Assembly: GCF_012102705.1 (NCBI RefSeq)
Contig: NZ_JAAVTA010000009.1
Coordinates: 1-64,000 of the forward strand
Direction: 5' to 3'
DNA length: 64,000 bases
DNA from: Haematospirillum sp. H1815
GTDB lineage: Bacteria; Pseudomonadota; Alphaproteobacteria; Rhodospirillales; Rhodospirillaceae
This document shows, piece by piece, positions 45,027 to 56,651 of this stretch (position 1 is the first letter of the stretch; the number at the start of each line of letters is the position of its first letter). The position numbers were made by a program, and so were the translations under genes. The notes below the pieces were generated by a model. The model saw nothing but the letters and a program-made list of their open reading frames with translations. It did not search any database and was not told where the DNA came from.

Positions 45027-46403
45027 ATGCTGCCCGTATTGTGGCGGTCCGAGCTGGTTGCCACCACAGTTCTTGCCTGGCCCCTGATTCTGGGCGGGCT
45101 GGCCCAGGTTGTCATGGGCGCTGTGGATGTCATGATGATCGGACGCTTGGGGCCCGATGCTGTGGCGGCTTCTTCTCTTGCCACCAGCTTTCTCTGCCTG
45201 TCTCTTCCTGTCGGTTTTGGTCTTGGCGCTGCGGTCTCAGCCATGGCTGCCATTGCCTTGGGAAGGGGACTCCATCGCGTTCGTGAAACCCGAAGAACAG
45301 CGCGCCAAGCCTTCTGGATTATCGTGCTGTCTGTCATACCGGTCTGGTTCGGTATGAGTTACGCTGAAAACTTCTTCCTTGCCATCGGGCAGCAGCCACT
45401 ATTGGCTGTGATGGCTGCGGACTATGTTCAGGTAAGCCTGTGGGGCATGTTGCCGCTGTGGGGCTTTCTGGTTCTGCGCTCCTTGTGTACGACCTTGGGG
45501 TATCCGCTTGTGTCCATGGTGGTGGCAGCGGTGGCTATTCCCCTGAATGCCGCACTCAACTGGATTCTGATCTATGGGAATGCAGGTTGTGAGTCGCTTG
45601 GTATCAAGGGGGCTGCCCTGGCGACGGTCACCGTGGATATTCTGATGTGCCTGGCGCTGTTTCTGTATGTTCTTGTTCATCCAAGGCTGCGGCGCTTTGG
45701 TTTGTTTGTTGATATCTGGAGGCATGACTGGTCTCGTTTCTTTGAACTACTCCGTTTTGCTGTGCCCGTTGTTGTTGCCTATGGCCTTGAGTTCTGTGCC
45801 TTTACAACAGCGACATTCATGATGGGCCTTGTGGGGCCGCTGGAGCTGGCGGCACATGCAATTGTTATAAATGTTACCACAGTTCTGTACATGGTGCCTG
45901 TGGGTTTGTCACAGGCGGCAACGGTTCGGGTTGGTCTGGCTCGTGGTGCCCTGAGTACAGCGGCCATAACCCGCGCCGGCTGGGTTCCCCTGTCCATGGG
46001 CATGGCTTTCATGGCCCTGTGTGCAGCGTGTGTTGTTCTGTTTCCCGATGTGATTGTGGCCCTGTTCATGGGGAAAAACACGCGCGGGTCGGAACAGGTT
46101 CTTGGCCTTGCAACGGCGTATTTGCAGATATGCGCCCTCTTCCAGATCTTTGACGGAATCCAGAGTGTTTCGTCGGGCGTTCTGCGTGGACTCAAGGATG
46201 CAATTGTCCCGATGATTTGCATGGGAACAGGGTTCTGGGTGCTTGGTCTTCCCCTTGCTGCCCTGATGGCGTTTCCCCTTGGCCTGGGGGGAGCCGGAAT
46301 ATGGTATGGGTTGGCAATTGGCTTGGGGTGTGTTGCCCTGATGCTGATGGTCCGCTGGATACGCCGGGACCGTTGGGCCATGCTGTGTGTGTCTGCACGC
46401 TGA
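45027..46403 (+). CDS. MATE family efflux transporter
   Basis: A 458-residue integral membrane protein with about 12 hydrophobic segments. The first repeat starts with LAWPLILGGLAQVVMGAVDVMMIGRLGPDAVAA and the second half around residue 235 with LRFAVPVVVAYGLEFC. The pattern is that of Na+- or H+-coupled NorM-type multidrug exporters. GGAGGG lies 8 nt before ATG 45027; the upstream frame to 44946 is less likely. It follows irr in the same direction. Substrate unknown; export of metal chelators or drugs is possible. Confidence 0.93.
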   Translation: MLPVLWRSELVATTVLAWPLILGGLAQVVMGAVDVMMIGRLGPDAVAASSLATSFLCLSLPVGFGLGAAVSAMAAIALGRGLHRVRETRRTARQAFWIIVLSVIPVWFGMSYAENFFLAIGQQPLLAVMAADYVQVSLWGMLPLWGFLVLRSLCTTLGYPLVSMVVAAVAIPLNAALNWILIYGNAGCESLGIKGAALATVTVDILMCLALFLYVLVHPRLRRFGLFVDIWRHDWSRFFELLRFAVPVVVAYGLEFCAFTTATFMMGLVGPLELAAHAIVINVTTVLYMVPVGLSQAATVRVGLARGALSTAAITRAGWVPLSMGMAFMALCAACVVLFPDVIVALFMGKNTRGSEQVLGLATAYLQICALFQIFDGIQSVSSGVLRGLKDAIVPMICMGTGFWVLGLPLAALMAFPLGLGGAGIWYGLAIGLGCVALMLMVRWIRRDRWAMLCVSAR

Positions 46404-46404
46404 C

Positions 46405-46434
46405 GGGAAGGCTCCTGCTGTCCAGAGCCTTCCC
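46405..46434. terminator. bidirectional terminator between the MATE gene and thiC
   Basis: A perfect 10-bp stem (GGGAAGGCTC and GAGCCTTCCC) with a 10-nt loop lies in the 40-bp gap between the convergent stops. There is no clear T-run on either strand. Confidence 0.65.
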
Positions 46435-46443
46435 CGCCTGACG

Positions 46444-48474
<2,031 letters not shown>

Positions 48475-48522
48475 CGACAGGATGGCGGTCTGCCCTGCTT
48501 CTGTCAATCCCGACAACGGAAT

Positions 48523-48999
48523 TCAGTGTTGATGCTCATCGCCCTGCAGGTTCAGCGACCACATCAAGCCAAGTACGGCGCCCTTGGCCCGGGGCAGGCC
48601 TGTGCGGACCATTTCGGCCCCGATCGGCATCCAGATCAGGAAGTGGGCCCAAAGGGGTGGCTCAAACAGTTTTTCCACGGAAATGACGGCGGGCAACAGA
48701 ACATGTCCCAGAAAAAGAATGGTAACCCATGGGGCCACGTCGTCGGTTCGGATGTGGTCAAAGACTTCGCCACATCCGGTGCAAGCCGGAACAGCACCAA
48801 GATAGGATGCAAGCAGGGGATGGTTGCCGCAGCAAGGGCAACGCAGGTTCAGCCCCCGCCAGACAGAGCGCCACAGTGGACGCTGTGCGCGCAGTGTCCG
48901 GTTCTGGTGCTGGTGTTTCTCCCATTCCTTTTCCCAAGTGCTGGGTGTCGGCTTGCTGTTCGGGTCGACCGGGCCTTGTTCATGGCGTTCAGTGGGCAT
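48523..48999 (-). CDS. DUF983 family protein
   Basis: A 158-residue protein with two Cys pairs near the middle, CPCCG and CTGCGEVFDH, probably a zinc ribbon. They are followed by two hydrophobic segments (WVTILFLGHVLLPAVISV and LWAHFLIWMPIGAEM). The arrangement is that of DUF983 proteins of alphaproteobacteria, some of which sit near respiratory genes; no function is established. The start is ATG 48999; ATG 49026 is possible. It is divergent from coaBC and its 3' end is about 50 bp upstream of the thiC riboswitch on the same strand. Confidence 0.85.
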   Translation of the reverse strand: MPTERHEQGPVDPNSKPTPSTWEKEWEKHQHQNRTLRAQRPLWRSVWRGLNLRCPCCGNHPLLASYLGAVPACTGCGEVFDHIRTDDVAPWVTILFLGHVLLPAVISVEKLFEPPLWAHFLIWMPIGAEMVRTGLPRAKGAVLGLMWSLNLQGDEHQH

Positions 49000-49182
49000 G
49001 GTGTGTTCTGGTGCTCCCGGTGGCATGAGAGTGGCGGGTTGCTACGGTTCGTTGCTGGTGGTGTTGCCCCCCGCTTTGCAGCATGCGCCCTGTTCCGGTT
49101 GGCGTGAAGGCGGAACAGCGGTTGAAACGGTGGTTAAAAGGCCGTATCTACAAGACGCACGTGTCTTTTCGGGGAGAGTGCC

Positions 49183-50454
49183 GTGGGCACACCAGAACAA
49201 ACGGCCTGTGGTCGGCGCATTCTGCTTGTCCTGTCGGGCGGAATTGCAGCCTGTAAGGCACCAGAGCTGATACGGAGCCTGCGTGAGCGCGGGTTCTCTG
49301 TGCGGTGCGTGATGACCCAGGCAGCGGCCCAGTTTGTTACGCCACTCACCGTCTCTGCCCTTTCGGGTGACACGGTGTACCACGATTTATTTTCCCTGAC
49401 AGATGAAGCCCAGATGGGTCATATCCGCTTGTCGCGGGAAGCAGACCTGGTTCTGGTCGCTCCCTGTACGGCAAGTTTGATGGCGCGCATGGCGACCGGT
49501 TTGGCCGATGATTTGGCGTCTACAGTTCTTCTGGCGACGGACAAGCCGGTCATGATTGCGCCAGCCATGAATACCAGGATGTGGGAACACCCGGCAACGC
49601 AGGCGAACCGCAGTACGCTTCTGGAGCGTGGGATCCGGGTTATTGAACCCGGTATCGGTGAACTGGCATGCGGGGAATATGGCGTTGGCCGCATGGCCGA
49701 AGTACCCGGAATTGTCGCGGCGGTGGAAGCTCATTTCCGGCTGCATGACACCAGGTCTGTTCTGTCTGGCCTGAGAGCCTTGGTGACCAGTGGGCCAACG
49801 ATAGAGGCCATTGATCCGGTGCGTTTCATCAGCAACCATTCCTCCGGGCGTCAGGGCCATGCTGTCGCTGCGGCTCTGGCGGCGTTGGGGGCTGATGTGA
49901 CCTTGGTCCACGGACCGGTCTCTCTTCCGGCCCCGCCCGGGGTATCCGCTGTGTCCGTCCAGTCTGCCCGCGAGATGTTGCAGGCCTGCCTGTCCGTTAT
50001 CGAGGAGGGCAAGGTTGATGTTGCCGTTTGTGTGGCGGCTGTTGCAGACTGGTACGCACACTACACGCCGTCCAAAATCAAGAAGGGGCAGGCCCCTGCG
50101 CCGCTGTCCCTGACTTTGCACCCCAATCCGGATATTCTGGCGACCTTGTCCCGACCGGGTCCACATCGGCCACGTCTGGTAATCGGGTTTGCGGCTGAAA
50201 CCGGTGATCTGGTTGAGCAGGCCCGCGCCAAGCGGCAGCGCAAGGGATGTGACTGGATATGTGCGAACGATGTCTCCCCGGGGACTGGTACGTTCGGGGG
50301 CATGCGCAATACCGTGTACCTTGTTACTGAAACAACCGAAGAATCCTGGCCTGACATGGACAAGACCGAGGTGGCGGCCCGTCTGGCCCGGTCTGTCGCC
50401 TCTGCCCTTGGTTATGCCCCATCTGTTTCCTCTGCTGCCGAGAAGGTTTCCTGA
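49183..50454 (+). CDS. coaBC: phosphopantothenoylcysteine decarboxylase / phosphopantothenate-cysteine ligase
   Basis: A 423-residue bifunctional coenzyme A biosynthesis enzyme (Dfp). The N-terminal flavoprotein CoaC part has [18 protein letters not shown], the substrate loop APAMNTRMW and the flap cysteine segment [12 protein letters not shown]. The C-terminal CoaB part has [20 protein letters not shown] followed by [12 protein letters not shown] and AAVADW. The start is GTG 49183 with GGGGAGAG about 5 nt upstream. Only 2 bp separate it from dut, a pairing common in proteobacteria. Confidence 0.97.
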   Translation: MGTPEQTACGRRILLVLSGGIAACKAPELIRSLRERGFSVRCVMTQAAAQFVTPLTVSALSGDTVYHDLFSLTDEAQMGHIRLSREADLVLVAPCTASLMARMATGLADDLASTVLLATDKPVMIAPAMNTRMWEHPATQANRSTLLERGIRVIEPGIGELACGEYGVGRMAEVPGIVAAVEAHFRLHDTRSVLSGLRALVTSGPTIEAIDPVRFISNHSSGRQGHAVAAALAALGADVTLVHGPVSLPAPPGVSAVSVQSAREMLQACLSVIEEGKVDVAVCVAAVADWYAHYTPSKIKKGQAPAPLSLTLHPNPDILATLSRPGPHRPRLVIGFAAETGDLVEQARAKRQRKGCDWICANDVSPGTGTFGGMRNTVYLVTETTEESWPDMDKTEVAARLARSVASALGYAPSVSSAAEKVS

Positions 50455-50456
50455 TT

Positions 50457-50951
50457 ATGACAACATCTGCTCCGACCATTCGTGTTTCTGTGGTTCGTTT
50501 GCCGCATGGATCCAACCTCCCATTACCGGCATGTGCGACAGAGCTGTCTGCCGGTATGGATATGTTTGCGGCTCTGGAGAGTGCTGTAACACTTGAACCC
50601 GGCAAGCGCGCCCTGGTGCCGACCGGTCTTGCGTTTGCGTTGCCGGCTGGCTTCGAGGCCCAGGTTCGCCCGCGTTCCGGGTTGGCGGCCAAACACGGCG
50701 TGACGGTTCTGAATACGCCGGGCACCATCGATGCCGACTATCGCGGCGAGGTAAAGGTTATTCTGGTCAATCTGGGTGATGAGCCTTTTGTTATTGAACA
50801 CGGCATGCGTATTGCCCAGGTCATCTTTGCCCCTGTGACCCGTGCCGTATGGACCGAGGTTGAAACGCTTCCCGCGACAGGCCGAGGTGAAGGTGGTTTT
50901 GGGTCAACCGGTACCCGTGCACAGGAGGACAGGGTCGCTCTGTCGTGTTGA
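50457..50951 (+). CDS. dut: dUTP diphosphatase
   Basis: A 164-residue trimeric dUTPase that hydrolyses dUTP to dUMP and keeps uracil out of DNA. Motifs are AGMDMFAAL (1), [12 protein letters not shown] (2), [11 protein letters not shown] (3), [12 protein letters not shown] (4) and the C-terminal GGFGSTG (5). It lies 2 bp after coaBC and overlaps the following Rrf2 gene by 7 bp. Confidence 0.98.
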   Translation: MTTSAPTIRVSVVRLPHGSNLPLPACATELSAGMDMFAALESAVTLEPGKRALVPTGLAFALPAGFEAQVRPRSGLAAKHGVTVLNTPGTIDADYRGEVKVILVNLGDEPFVIEHGMRIAQVIFAPVTRAVWTEVETLPATGRGEGGFGSTGTRAQEDRVALSC

Positions 50952-51397
50952 AGCCCTCGCGCAAGGCGTGGTTTGCCCTTGTGGCTGTTCTCGATATTGC
51001 TTGTCACGCGGGCGGGCAGCCTGTTCAAAGCCAGGATATCAATCACAGGCAGGGCATTCCCCGCCGTTATCTGGAAAAATCCCTGCAGCACCTGGTGCGT
51101 TCCGGTTTGCTGCAGGGGGTTCGTGGACCTCGTGGCGGGTATCGTCTGGCCCTTGAAAGGCGGCGTATTACGGTTGGTGCCATCCTGCGTGCTGTCCAGG
51201 AAATGGAAGAAGAAGGTACACACGATACTCTTCCGGATTCAGCCCTTGGGCAGATGGTGGTGCGCCCGCTCTGGGATGATATGCAGGATGCTTTGATGAA
51301 GCGCCTTGAGGCTGTTTCTATTGATGATTTGTGTTTGCTTGCGCGTCGGGAAGGTCTTTTCCCCGAGGCGGGACACGGTATCGATTTCACAATCTGA
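50945..51397 (+). CDS. Rrf2 family transcriptional regulator
   Basis: A 150-residue winged-helix regulator. The recognition region is [20 protein letters not shown] and the wing [20 protein letters not shown]. The three clustered cysteines of IscR/NsrR-type members are absent, so it should not bind an Fe-S cluster; in this it resembles CymR, the cysteine-metabolism repressor of Firmicutes. It lies just upstream of cysK, which supports a role in sulfur control. The start is GTG 50945, 7 bp inside dut (TTG 50948 possible). Confidence 0.9.
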   Translation: MLKPSRKAWFALVAVLDIACHAGGQPVQSQDINHRQGIPRRYLEKSLQHLVRSGLLQGVRGPRGGYRLALERRRITVGAILRAVQEMEEEGTHDTLPDSALGQMVVRPLWDDMQDALMKRLEAVSIDDLCLLARREGLFPEAGHGIDFTI

Positions 51398-51445
51398 CTT
51401 TTGTGATGACGATATCAGGGATATTGGACAGCAAGGGGGATGTTC

Positions 51446-52405
51446 ATGACAGCAGTGACAGCTTCATTCCGTGGTCGTATTTACGACAGTATCCTCGATA
51501 CAATTGGCGCCACGCCGCTGGTTCGTCTGAGGCGTCTGGCGGCTGATGCCGGTGTTCATGCCGATATTCTTGGCAAGTGTGAGTTCTTCAACCCTCTGGC
51601 ATCTGTCAAGGACCGTATTGGCGTGTCGATGGTGGAAGCCTTGGAGGTTGAGGGTCATATCCGGAAGGGCACTGTTCTGATAGAGGCCACATCGGGCAAT
51701 ACGGGCATCGCCTTGGCTTTTGTTGCTGCGGCCAAGGGATATCCCCTGATTCTGACCATGCCCGACAGCATGTCCGTGGAGCGGCGCAAGATGTTGCGGC
51801 ATCTGGGGGCTAAGCTGGAGCTGACACCAGCTGCAGAAGGAATGAAGCGGGCCATTGCCCGTGCGGTGGAGCTTCTGAAGGAAATCCCGGGATCTGTTAT
51901 GCTGCGTCAGTTTGACAACCCAGCCAACCCTGCAGTACACCGGGCAACGACTGCCGAGGAAATCTGGGCTGATACGGCGGGTGAGGTGGATGTTGTTGTT
52001 TCCGGCATTGGAACCGGCGGGACCATAACCGGTGTCGGGGAGGTTCTGAAGGCCCGGCGTCCCGGGATCCATATCGTTGCGGTTGAACCGGAAGATAGCC
52101 CGGTCCTTTCAGGCGGTATGCCGGGTCCACACAAGATTCAGGGGATTGGTGCCGGCTTTGTGCCGTCTATCCTGAACACATCGGCTTATGATGAAATCCT
52201 GCAAATTGGTAACGAGACATCTTTTGCCATGGCGCGCAAGGTTGCCTGTCTGGAGGGGGTCCCCGTTGGTATTTCCGGTGGGGCCGCATTGGCTGCTGCG
52301 CTGGAAGTTGCAGCCCGCCCGGCTTTTTCCGGAAAAAAGATTGTCGTCATCCTGCCAAGCTTTGCCGAGCGTTACCTGTCAACAGCCTTGTTCGAGGACA
52401 GTTGA
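51446..52405 (+). CDS. cysK: cysteine synthase A (O-acetylserine sulfhydrylase)
   Basis: A 319-residue PLP enzyme making cysteine from O-acetylserine and sulfide. The PLP lysine is K55 in [11 protein letters not shown]. The substrate loop [12 protein letters not shown], the phosphate-binding [10 protein letters not shown] and the C-terminal [10 protein letters not shown] complete the CysK signature. ATG 51446 is chosen over ATG 51440 because AAGGGGGA lies 6 nt before it. It follows the Rrf2 regulator by 48 bp and precedes a MoeB/ThiF gene. Confidence 0.96.
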   Translation: MTAVTASFRGRIYDSILDTIGATPLVRLRRLAADAGVHADILGKCEFFNPLASVKDRIGVSMVEALEVEGHIRKGTVLIEATSGNTGIALAFVAAAKGYPLILTMPDSMSVERRKMLRHLGAKLELTPAAEGMKRAIARAVELLKEIPGSVMLRQFDNPANPAVHRATTAEEIWADTAGEVDVVVSGIGTGGTITGVGEVLKARRPGIHIVAVEPEDSPVLSGGMPGPHKIQGIGAGFVPSILNTSAYDEILQIGNETSFAMARKVACLEGVPVGISGGAALAAALEVAARPAFSGKKIVVILPSFAERYLSTALFEDS

Positions 52406-52489
52406 TCCTCGACAGGGGCAGGACTCTGGGCCATATCTGTACCGGGCGTGTGTGCCCTTCCTTTTTCCTGCCGTTGTATGGTCCTTCTC

Positions 52490-53272
52490 ATGGATTTTAC
52501 CGAAGAACAGGTCCGTCGTTATGCCAGACACATCCTCCTGCCCCAGGTCGGGGCCAAGGGGCAGGATGCCCTTTTGTCATCCCGTGTCCTGGTGGTGGGA
52601 GCCGGGGGGCTTGGGTCTCCTGTTCTGATGTATCTGGCTGCCGCCGGTGTGGGGACGTTGGGGATTGTTGATGATGACCGGGTTGACCTGTCTAATCTTC
52701 AGCGTCAGATCGCCCATACAACAGACCGTGTCGGGGAGCACAAGGTTGACAGCGCGTACCGGACGATCCGGGACCTGAACCCGGATGTGAGGGTTGAAGC
52801 GGTTGCCGAACGGTTGCAGCCGGACAACGTTCAGGATCTGTTTTCCGGCTATGACCTGATTGCCGATTGTTCCGATAATTTTGAAACCCGTTTCCTGGTT
52901 AACGATACGGCTGTGCGTGGCGGCAAAACATTGGTCAGTGCTGCAGTGCTGCAGTTTCAAGGGCAGTTGTGGACAGTTCGCCCCGGTGGTGAAGGGCCGT
53001 GTTGCCGTTGTCTGTTCCGTGAGCCGCCCCCTGCCGGAGACGGTCCCTCCTGTGCCGAGGCCGGCATTCTGGGGGCTGTAGCAGGTGTGCTGGGAACGTT
53101 GCAGGCGACCGAAATTCTGAAAGAGCTTCTGGGGATTGGCGAAGGGTTGTGTGGCCGGGTCCTCGTCTATGATGCCCTGTCTGCCCGGATGAGAACAATC
53201 ACGGCACATCGCGATCCGGAATGCCCGCTATGCCCGGAACCAGCTTCTGCCAATTTCGGGCTTGTTCCGTGA
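52490..53272 (+). CDS. moeB: MoeB/ThiF/HesA family adenylyltransferase
   Basis: A 260-residue E1-like enzyme that adenylates the C-terminal Gly of a ubiquitin-like sulfur carrier (MoaD or ThiS). Blocks are YARHILLPQVG, the ATP site VLVVGAGGLGSP, DDDRVDLSNLQRQIAH, DLIADCSDNFETRFLVND, and zinc CxxC pairs (CCRC and CPLC). MoeB and ThiF cannot be separated by these motifs, and there is no rhodanese domain. Its place beside cysK suggests sulfur mobilisation for thiamine or molybdopterin. No strong ribosome-binding site marks ATG 52490. Confidence 0.9.
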   Translation: MDFTEEQVRRYARHILLPQVGAKGQDALLSSRVLVVGAGGLGSPVLMYLAAAGVGTLGIVDDDRVDLSNLQRQIAHTTDRVGEHKVDSAYRTIRDLNPDVRVEAVAERLQPDNVQDLFSGYDLIADCSDNFETRFLVNDTAVRGGKTLVSAAVLQFQGQLWTVRPGGEGPCCRCLFREPPPAGDGPSCAEAGILGAVAGVLGTLQATEILKELLGIGEGLCGRVLVYDALSARMRTITAHRDPECPLCPEPASANFGLVP

Positions 53273-53283
53273 TAGTGCCTGCC

Positions 53284-54633
53284 TCAGCTTCCCAGGCTTT
53301 TGCGGTTGAAGGTTCCCGGGGCCGGTGAAACAACCTGTGGCCCCGCTGGCTGGATTTCCATGACGGCCAGCCCACGCTCGACAATCCCGTCGGGGCGGAA
53401 GCGGAACAGGCCATCCCATCCTTCAAAGCCAGACGGATCTGTCAGTTTCTCGGGACGAAAGGCTTGCCCGGGGTGCGCTGCCATGGCGGATAGGCGTGCG
53501 GCCAGTGCGGTCAGATCGTAGCCCAGGCTGGCAATCTGGCTCGACGGCGGCTTGCCAAAGGCTTCCTGGTAGCGATTGATAAAAAGCCCCCGCGCTGCAG
53601 GAGGCGAAGCTGGATACCACGCCCCACGCAGGGCTGGGTCTGTCCGGGTGGTGCCTTCGTTCCACAGCATGGGGCCGATCATGCGAACGTTGGAGGATGT
53701 GACATCAACGCTGGCCAGAAGGGCAAGATCTTCCATCAGGTCTGTGCCCGAAGATGTCATCAGAAGGGCGTCGAACGGCAGGGCCCCGGCTGTTTCACGG
53801 ATTTGTAGTGCGGCGGCAAGTTTTACGGATTCCGGATCGGTCTTGTTTTCCAGGCTCTTCAATTTTCGGTTTCGTTCGGCAACCCGGGCTTGGAAGGATG
53901 TCAGCGTGCTGATTCTGGATCGTGCATCTTCCCCCGTTGTGCGCAGCAGGGTATTGACCAGTGTGCCGCCCGCTTCCATGACAGCCTGCTCGTAGGCACC
54001 GGCCATTGCCCGTCCGAACGGTGTGTCGGTGGACAGGACCGCAAAGCGGGTCAAACCTTGTTCACGGGCGTAGGAAACAACGCGCGTGGCTTGTTCCCGA
54101 ATCAGGAAGCCAGCAACATATATGCCGTGTTCAGCTGCTGTGGGGTCTGTCGTCAGGGTCAGGGCCGGTACGCCGGCACTTTGAACCTGTGGGGCAATGG
54201 CCTTGACTTCAGAGGAGAACAGGGGGCCGATCAGGATTGATGCCCCATCGGTAATCGCGCGTTCGGCAGCCCGTCTGGCACCGTCAGGTGTACCGGCTGT
54301 ATCATAGGGATGCAGAGATGTTGAATCGCCGCCCATGTCAAACAGAGCCAGCTGGGCCGCATTGACAATGGACTCTCCGGTCTTTCCGGTTTCACCACTC
54401 AGGGGAACCAGAATGGCGACCTTTGTTTTTCCCTGGAGGAGATCCTGCCGGGTGACAGATTTTCCGCTCTCTGTCTGTGACGGGGTCTTCTCCCCGTGCG
54501 GTGGGGATGCTACGTCTATGCCTTTGCAACCGGCAACAAGGGCAAGGGTCAGGACGCTGGCCAGTGCTACAAGCCGCTTGAGACAGGCAGGATAACGTGA
54601 AACCCGACTCCCCGGGAAAGAAGAAAGGTGCAC
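53284..54633 (-). CDS. penicillin-binding protein activator (LppC/LpoA-like) lipoprotein
   Basis: A 449-residue lipoprotein with signal sequence and lipobox ALVAGC (Cys36). The mature part is a periplasmic type I substrate-binding fold of the leucine-binding / LppC family: VAILVPLSGETGKTGESIVN, ASILIGPLFSSEVKAIAPQV, VPALTLTTDP and RFAVLSTDTPFGRAMAGAY. E. coli LpoA of this family stimulates PBP1A; that role here is by homology. GTG 54633 is supported by GGAGG 6 nt upstream, and the start region overlaps the divergent rsmI by 37 bp. It is convergent with moeB, 11 bp apart. Confidence 0.9.
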   Translation of the reverse strand: MHLSSFPGSRVSRYPACLKRLVALASVLTLALVAGCKGIDVASPPHGEKTPSQTESGKSVTRQDLLQGKTKVAILVPLSGETGKTGESIVNAAQLALFDMGGDSTSLHPYDTAGTPDGARRAAERAITDGASILIGPLFSSEVKAIAPQVQSAGVPALTLTTDPTAAEHGIYVAGFLIREQATRVVSYAREQGLTRFAVLSTDTPFGRAMAGAYEQAVMEAGGTLVNTLLRTTGEDARSRISTLTSFQARVAERNRKLKSLENKTDPESVKLAAALQIRETAGALPFDALLMTSSGTDLMEDLALLASVDVTSSNVRMIGPMLWNEGTTRTDPALRGAWYPASPPAARGLFINRYQEAFGKPPSSQIASLGYDLTALAARLSAMAAHPGQAFRPEKLTDPSGFEGWDGLFRFRPDGIVERGLAVMEIQPAGPQVVSPAPGTFNRKSLGS

Positions 54634-55568
54634 GGTTAACCTCCGGTGCCACTGGAAAAAGAGAAGGCCATGCTAGCGGTCATGATGCCGTTAGTAAACC
54701 TGTGCCGGAACGGACGCTGTCTGCCGGCTTGTATATTGTTGCCACACCGATCGGCAACATGGGCGATATTACGGAACGGGCCTGTCGTGTTCTGGCGTGC
54801 GCGGATGTTGTCGCGTGCGAGGATACCCGGGTAACCGGGGCCATGCTCAAGCGGCTGGGCATGTCTGTGCCTCTTCTTGCCTACCACGAACATAATGCGG
54901 ATCGTGTGCGTCCGCAGCTTCTGGCTCGCGTAGCCGGTGGAGAGGCTGTTGTTCTTGTATCCGATGCCGGAACACCGCTGATTTCCGACCCCGGATACAA
55001 GTTGGTTCGCAGCGCTGCCGATGAGGGTCTGTCTGTCATTCCGGTTCCCGGTGCTTCGGCGTTGCTGACAGCGCTTATGGTTGCCGGCCTGCCGACGGAC
55101 CGTTTTCTTTTTGCCGGTTTTCCGCCGTCCCGTTCAAAGGCAAGACGGGACCTGTTCGCTTCCCTGTCAGCGGTTCCGGCAACACTTGTTTTTTACGAGT
55201 CCGTTCATCGCTTGCCCGAAAGTCTGACTGACATGGCGGCTGTTCTGGGTGATCGCCCGGCCGCAGTCTGTCGTGAGCTGACAAAGCTGTATGAAGATGT
55301 ACGGCGAGGGTCCCTGCCGGAGCTGTCTGCCCTGTATGAGCAGGAGGGGGCACCGCGTGGCGAGGTTGTGGTGGTTATAGGGCCTCCGTCCGACACCGGC
55401 GATCCTGTCTCCACAGACGATATCGATGCCCTTTTGCGGCAGTCGTTGCAAACACTGTCGATACGGGATGCGGTGGCTCTGGTTGCGGGGCAGACCGGTG
55501 TAAAGAAGCGTGATGTCTATGCGCGGGCCTTGGAATTGACAACGCCGGGACACATGCGTGGTGACTGA
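54597..55568 (+). CDS. rsmI: 16S rRNA 2'-O-ribose C1402 methyltransferase
   Basis: A 323-residue SAM-dependent methylase of the tetrapyrrole-methylase fold. Motifs are GLYIVATPIGNMGDIT, VVACEDTRVTGAML, VVLVSDAGTPLISDPGYKL, VIPVPGASALLTALM and DRFLFAGFPP, with FYESVHRLPESL further on. The first 40 residues are a charged extension not needed for the fold. GTG 54597 has AGGA 3 nt upstream. Its 5' end overlaps the divergent LppC-like gene and its 3' end overlaps yraN by 11 bp, the common rsmI-yraN pairing. Confidence 0.96.
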   Translation: MKPDSPGKKKGARLTSGATGKREGHASGHDAVSKPVPERTLSAGLYIVATPIGNMGDITERACRVLACADVVACEDTRVTGAMLKRLGMSVPLLAYHEHNADRVRPQLLARVAGGEAVVLVSDAGTPLISDPGYKLVRSAADEGLSVIPVPGASALLTALMVAGLPTDRFLFAGFPPSRSKARRDLFASLSAVPATLVFYESVHRLPESLTDMAAVLGDRPAAVCRELTKLYEDVRRGSLPELSALYEQEGAPRGEVVVVIGPPSDTGDPVSTDDIDALLRQSLQTLSIRDAVALVAGQTGVKKRDVYARALELTTPGHMRGD

Positions 55569-55938
55569 GGGCTGTTCCGGGTCGTCAGTTCGTGGTCGTC
55601 AGGCCGAGCAGGTTGCGGCTGTGTTAATGGAGCTGATGGGCTGGCGCGTTCTGGGTCGGAATATCCGTGGTGAGCGTGGCAGCGGGGTCGGTGAGCTTGA
55701 TTTGATTGTCTGCCGGAAGAACCTTGTTGCCTTTGTCGAGGTGAAAGCGAGGGATCACGTGCCGGATGCCCTGGAGGCGCTGTCATCCCGTCAGCGATGT
55801 CGTCTTGAACGTGCAGCAGAAATGTGGATGGCCTGTCGTGAAGATGTATCCTGTCATGGGATTCGCTTTGACGTTGTTGTTGTTCCGCGGTCCGGCTGCC
55901 CGCAGCATGTGCCCGATGCCTGGCGCCCTTGGGGGTAG
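55558..55938 (+). CDS. yraN: YraN family protein (UPF0102)
   Basis: A 126-residue nuclease-like protein. The restriction-endonuclease fold is seen as GRQAEQVAAVLMELMGWRVL, the catalytic-type GELDLIVCRKNLVAFVEVKAR (split D-ExK), and a C-terminal IRFDVVVV. No activity is established for the family. The start is GTG 55558 (or GTG 55561) inside rsmI. A BON-domain lipoprotein follows after 32 bp, as in other proteobacteria, where yraN precedes the dolP-like gene. Confidence 0.92.
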   Translation: MVTEGCSGSSVRGRQAEQVAAVLMELMGWRVLGRNIRGERGSGVGELDLIVCRKNLVAFVEVKARDHVPDALEALSSRQRCRLERAAEMWMACREDVSCHGIRFDVVVVPRSGCPQHVPDAWRPWG

Positions 55939-55970
55939 TTTTTCATTCTCATTCGCTGCACAATGCCTGT

Positions 55971-56651
55971 ATGAGGCAAAAAGCACGCGGGTATAACGGC
56001 TTGGTCCCGGTCTTTTTTCTCCTGCTTGCCCTGTTTTTGACACCGGGGTGTACGAAGCAGGGGGTTCTTGTTGGCGCGGCCTCGTCCCTTGTTTCTGCGG
56101 CGCGTGAAGAGCGCGGGATTGAAGGCGTTGCCACGGATGCCTGGATCTATACAGAGATCCAGCGTCTGTTTCTGGAGGAGGACCACGCGCTGATCACCGA
56201 CATTGATGTAACAGTCTTCGAGCGCCGTGTGCTTCTGACCGGTATGACGGAAGATCCCAAAAAGGCCCGTGTTGCTGTGCGTCTGGCGGCATCACCCCGC
56301 CCGGTCATCGAGGTTATTGATCGTATCCGCCGCTTGTCTCCGGATGAGGATACCGAATACCTGCGCCCTGTCGTGACCTTGAGAGATACGCTGATTGCGG
56401 CCGAGATCCGTTCTGCACTCATGTTTGATGCCCAGATCCGCGCTATCAATTTTTCGGTCGATGTTGTGGATCGCGTTGTCTACCTGATGGGTATTGCCCA
56501 GAATCAGGAAGAATTGTCCCGGGTCCTGGACTGGTGCCGTTCAGCAGGGTATGTGCGGGATGTGGTTAATCTTGCGGTGCTGCGTACGGACGGGCGTCGT
56601 CTTGCATCCGGAACCCGTCTGGCGACGGATTTCCCTGAGGGAGGACTTTGA
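55971..56651 (+). CDS. BON-domain outer-membrane lipoprotein (DolP-like)
   Basis: A 226-residue lipoprotein with signal helix and lipobox LTPGC (Cys27). Two BON domains follow: TDAWIYTEIQRLFLEED with VTVFERRVLLTGM, and LIAAEIRSALMFDAQIRAI with DVVDRVVYLMGIAQ. The YraN neighbour and two-BON layout resemble DolP (YraP), which supports outer-membrane integrity. ATG 55971 begins the signal peptide. Its TGA overlaps the ATG of the next gene (TGATG). Confidence 0.9.
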   Translation: MRQKARGYNGLVPVFFLLLALFLTPGCTKQGVLVGAASSLVSAAREERGIEGVATDAWIYTEIQRLFLEEDHALITDIDVTVFERRVLLTGMTEDPKKARVAVRLAASPRPVIEVIDRIRRLSPDEDTEYLRPVVTLRDTLIAAEIRSALMFDAQIRAINFSVDVVDRVVYLMGIAQNQEELSRVLDWCRSAGYVRDVVNLAVLRTDGRRLASGTRLATDFPEGGL

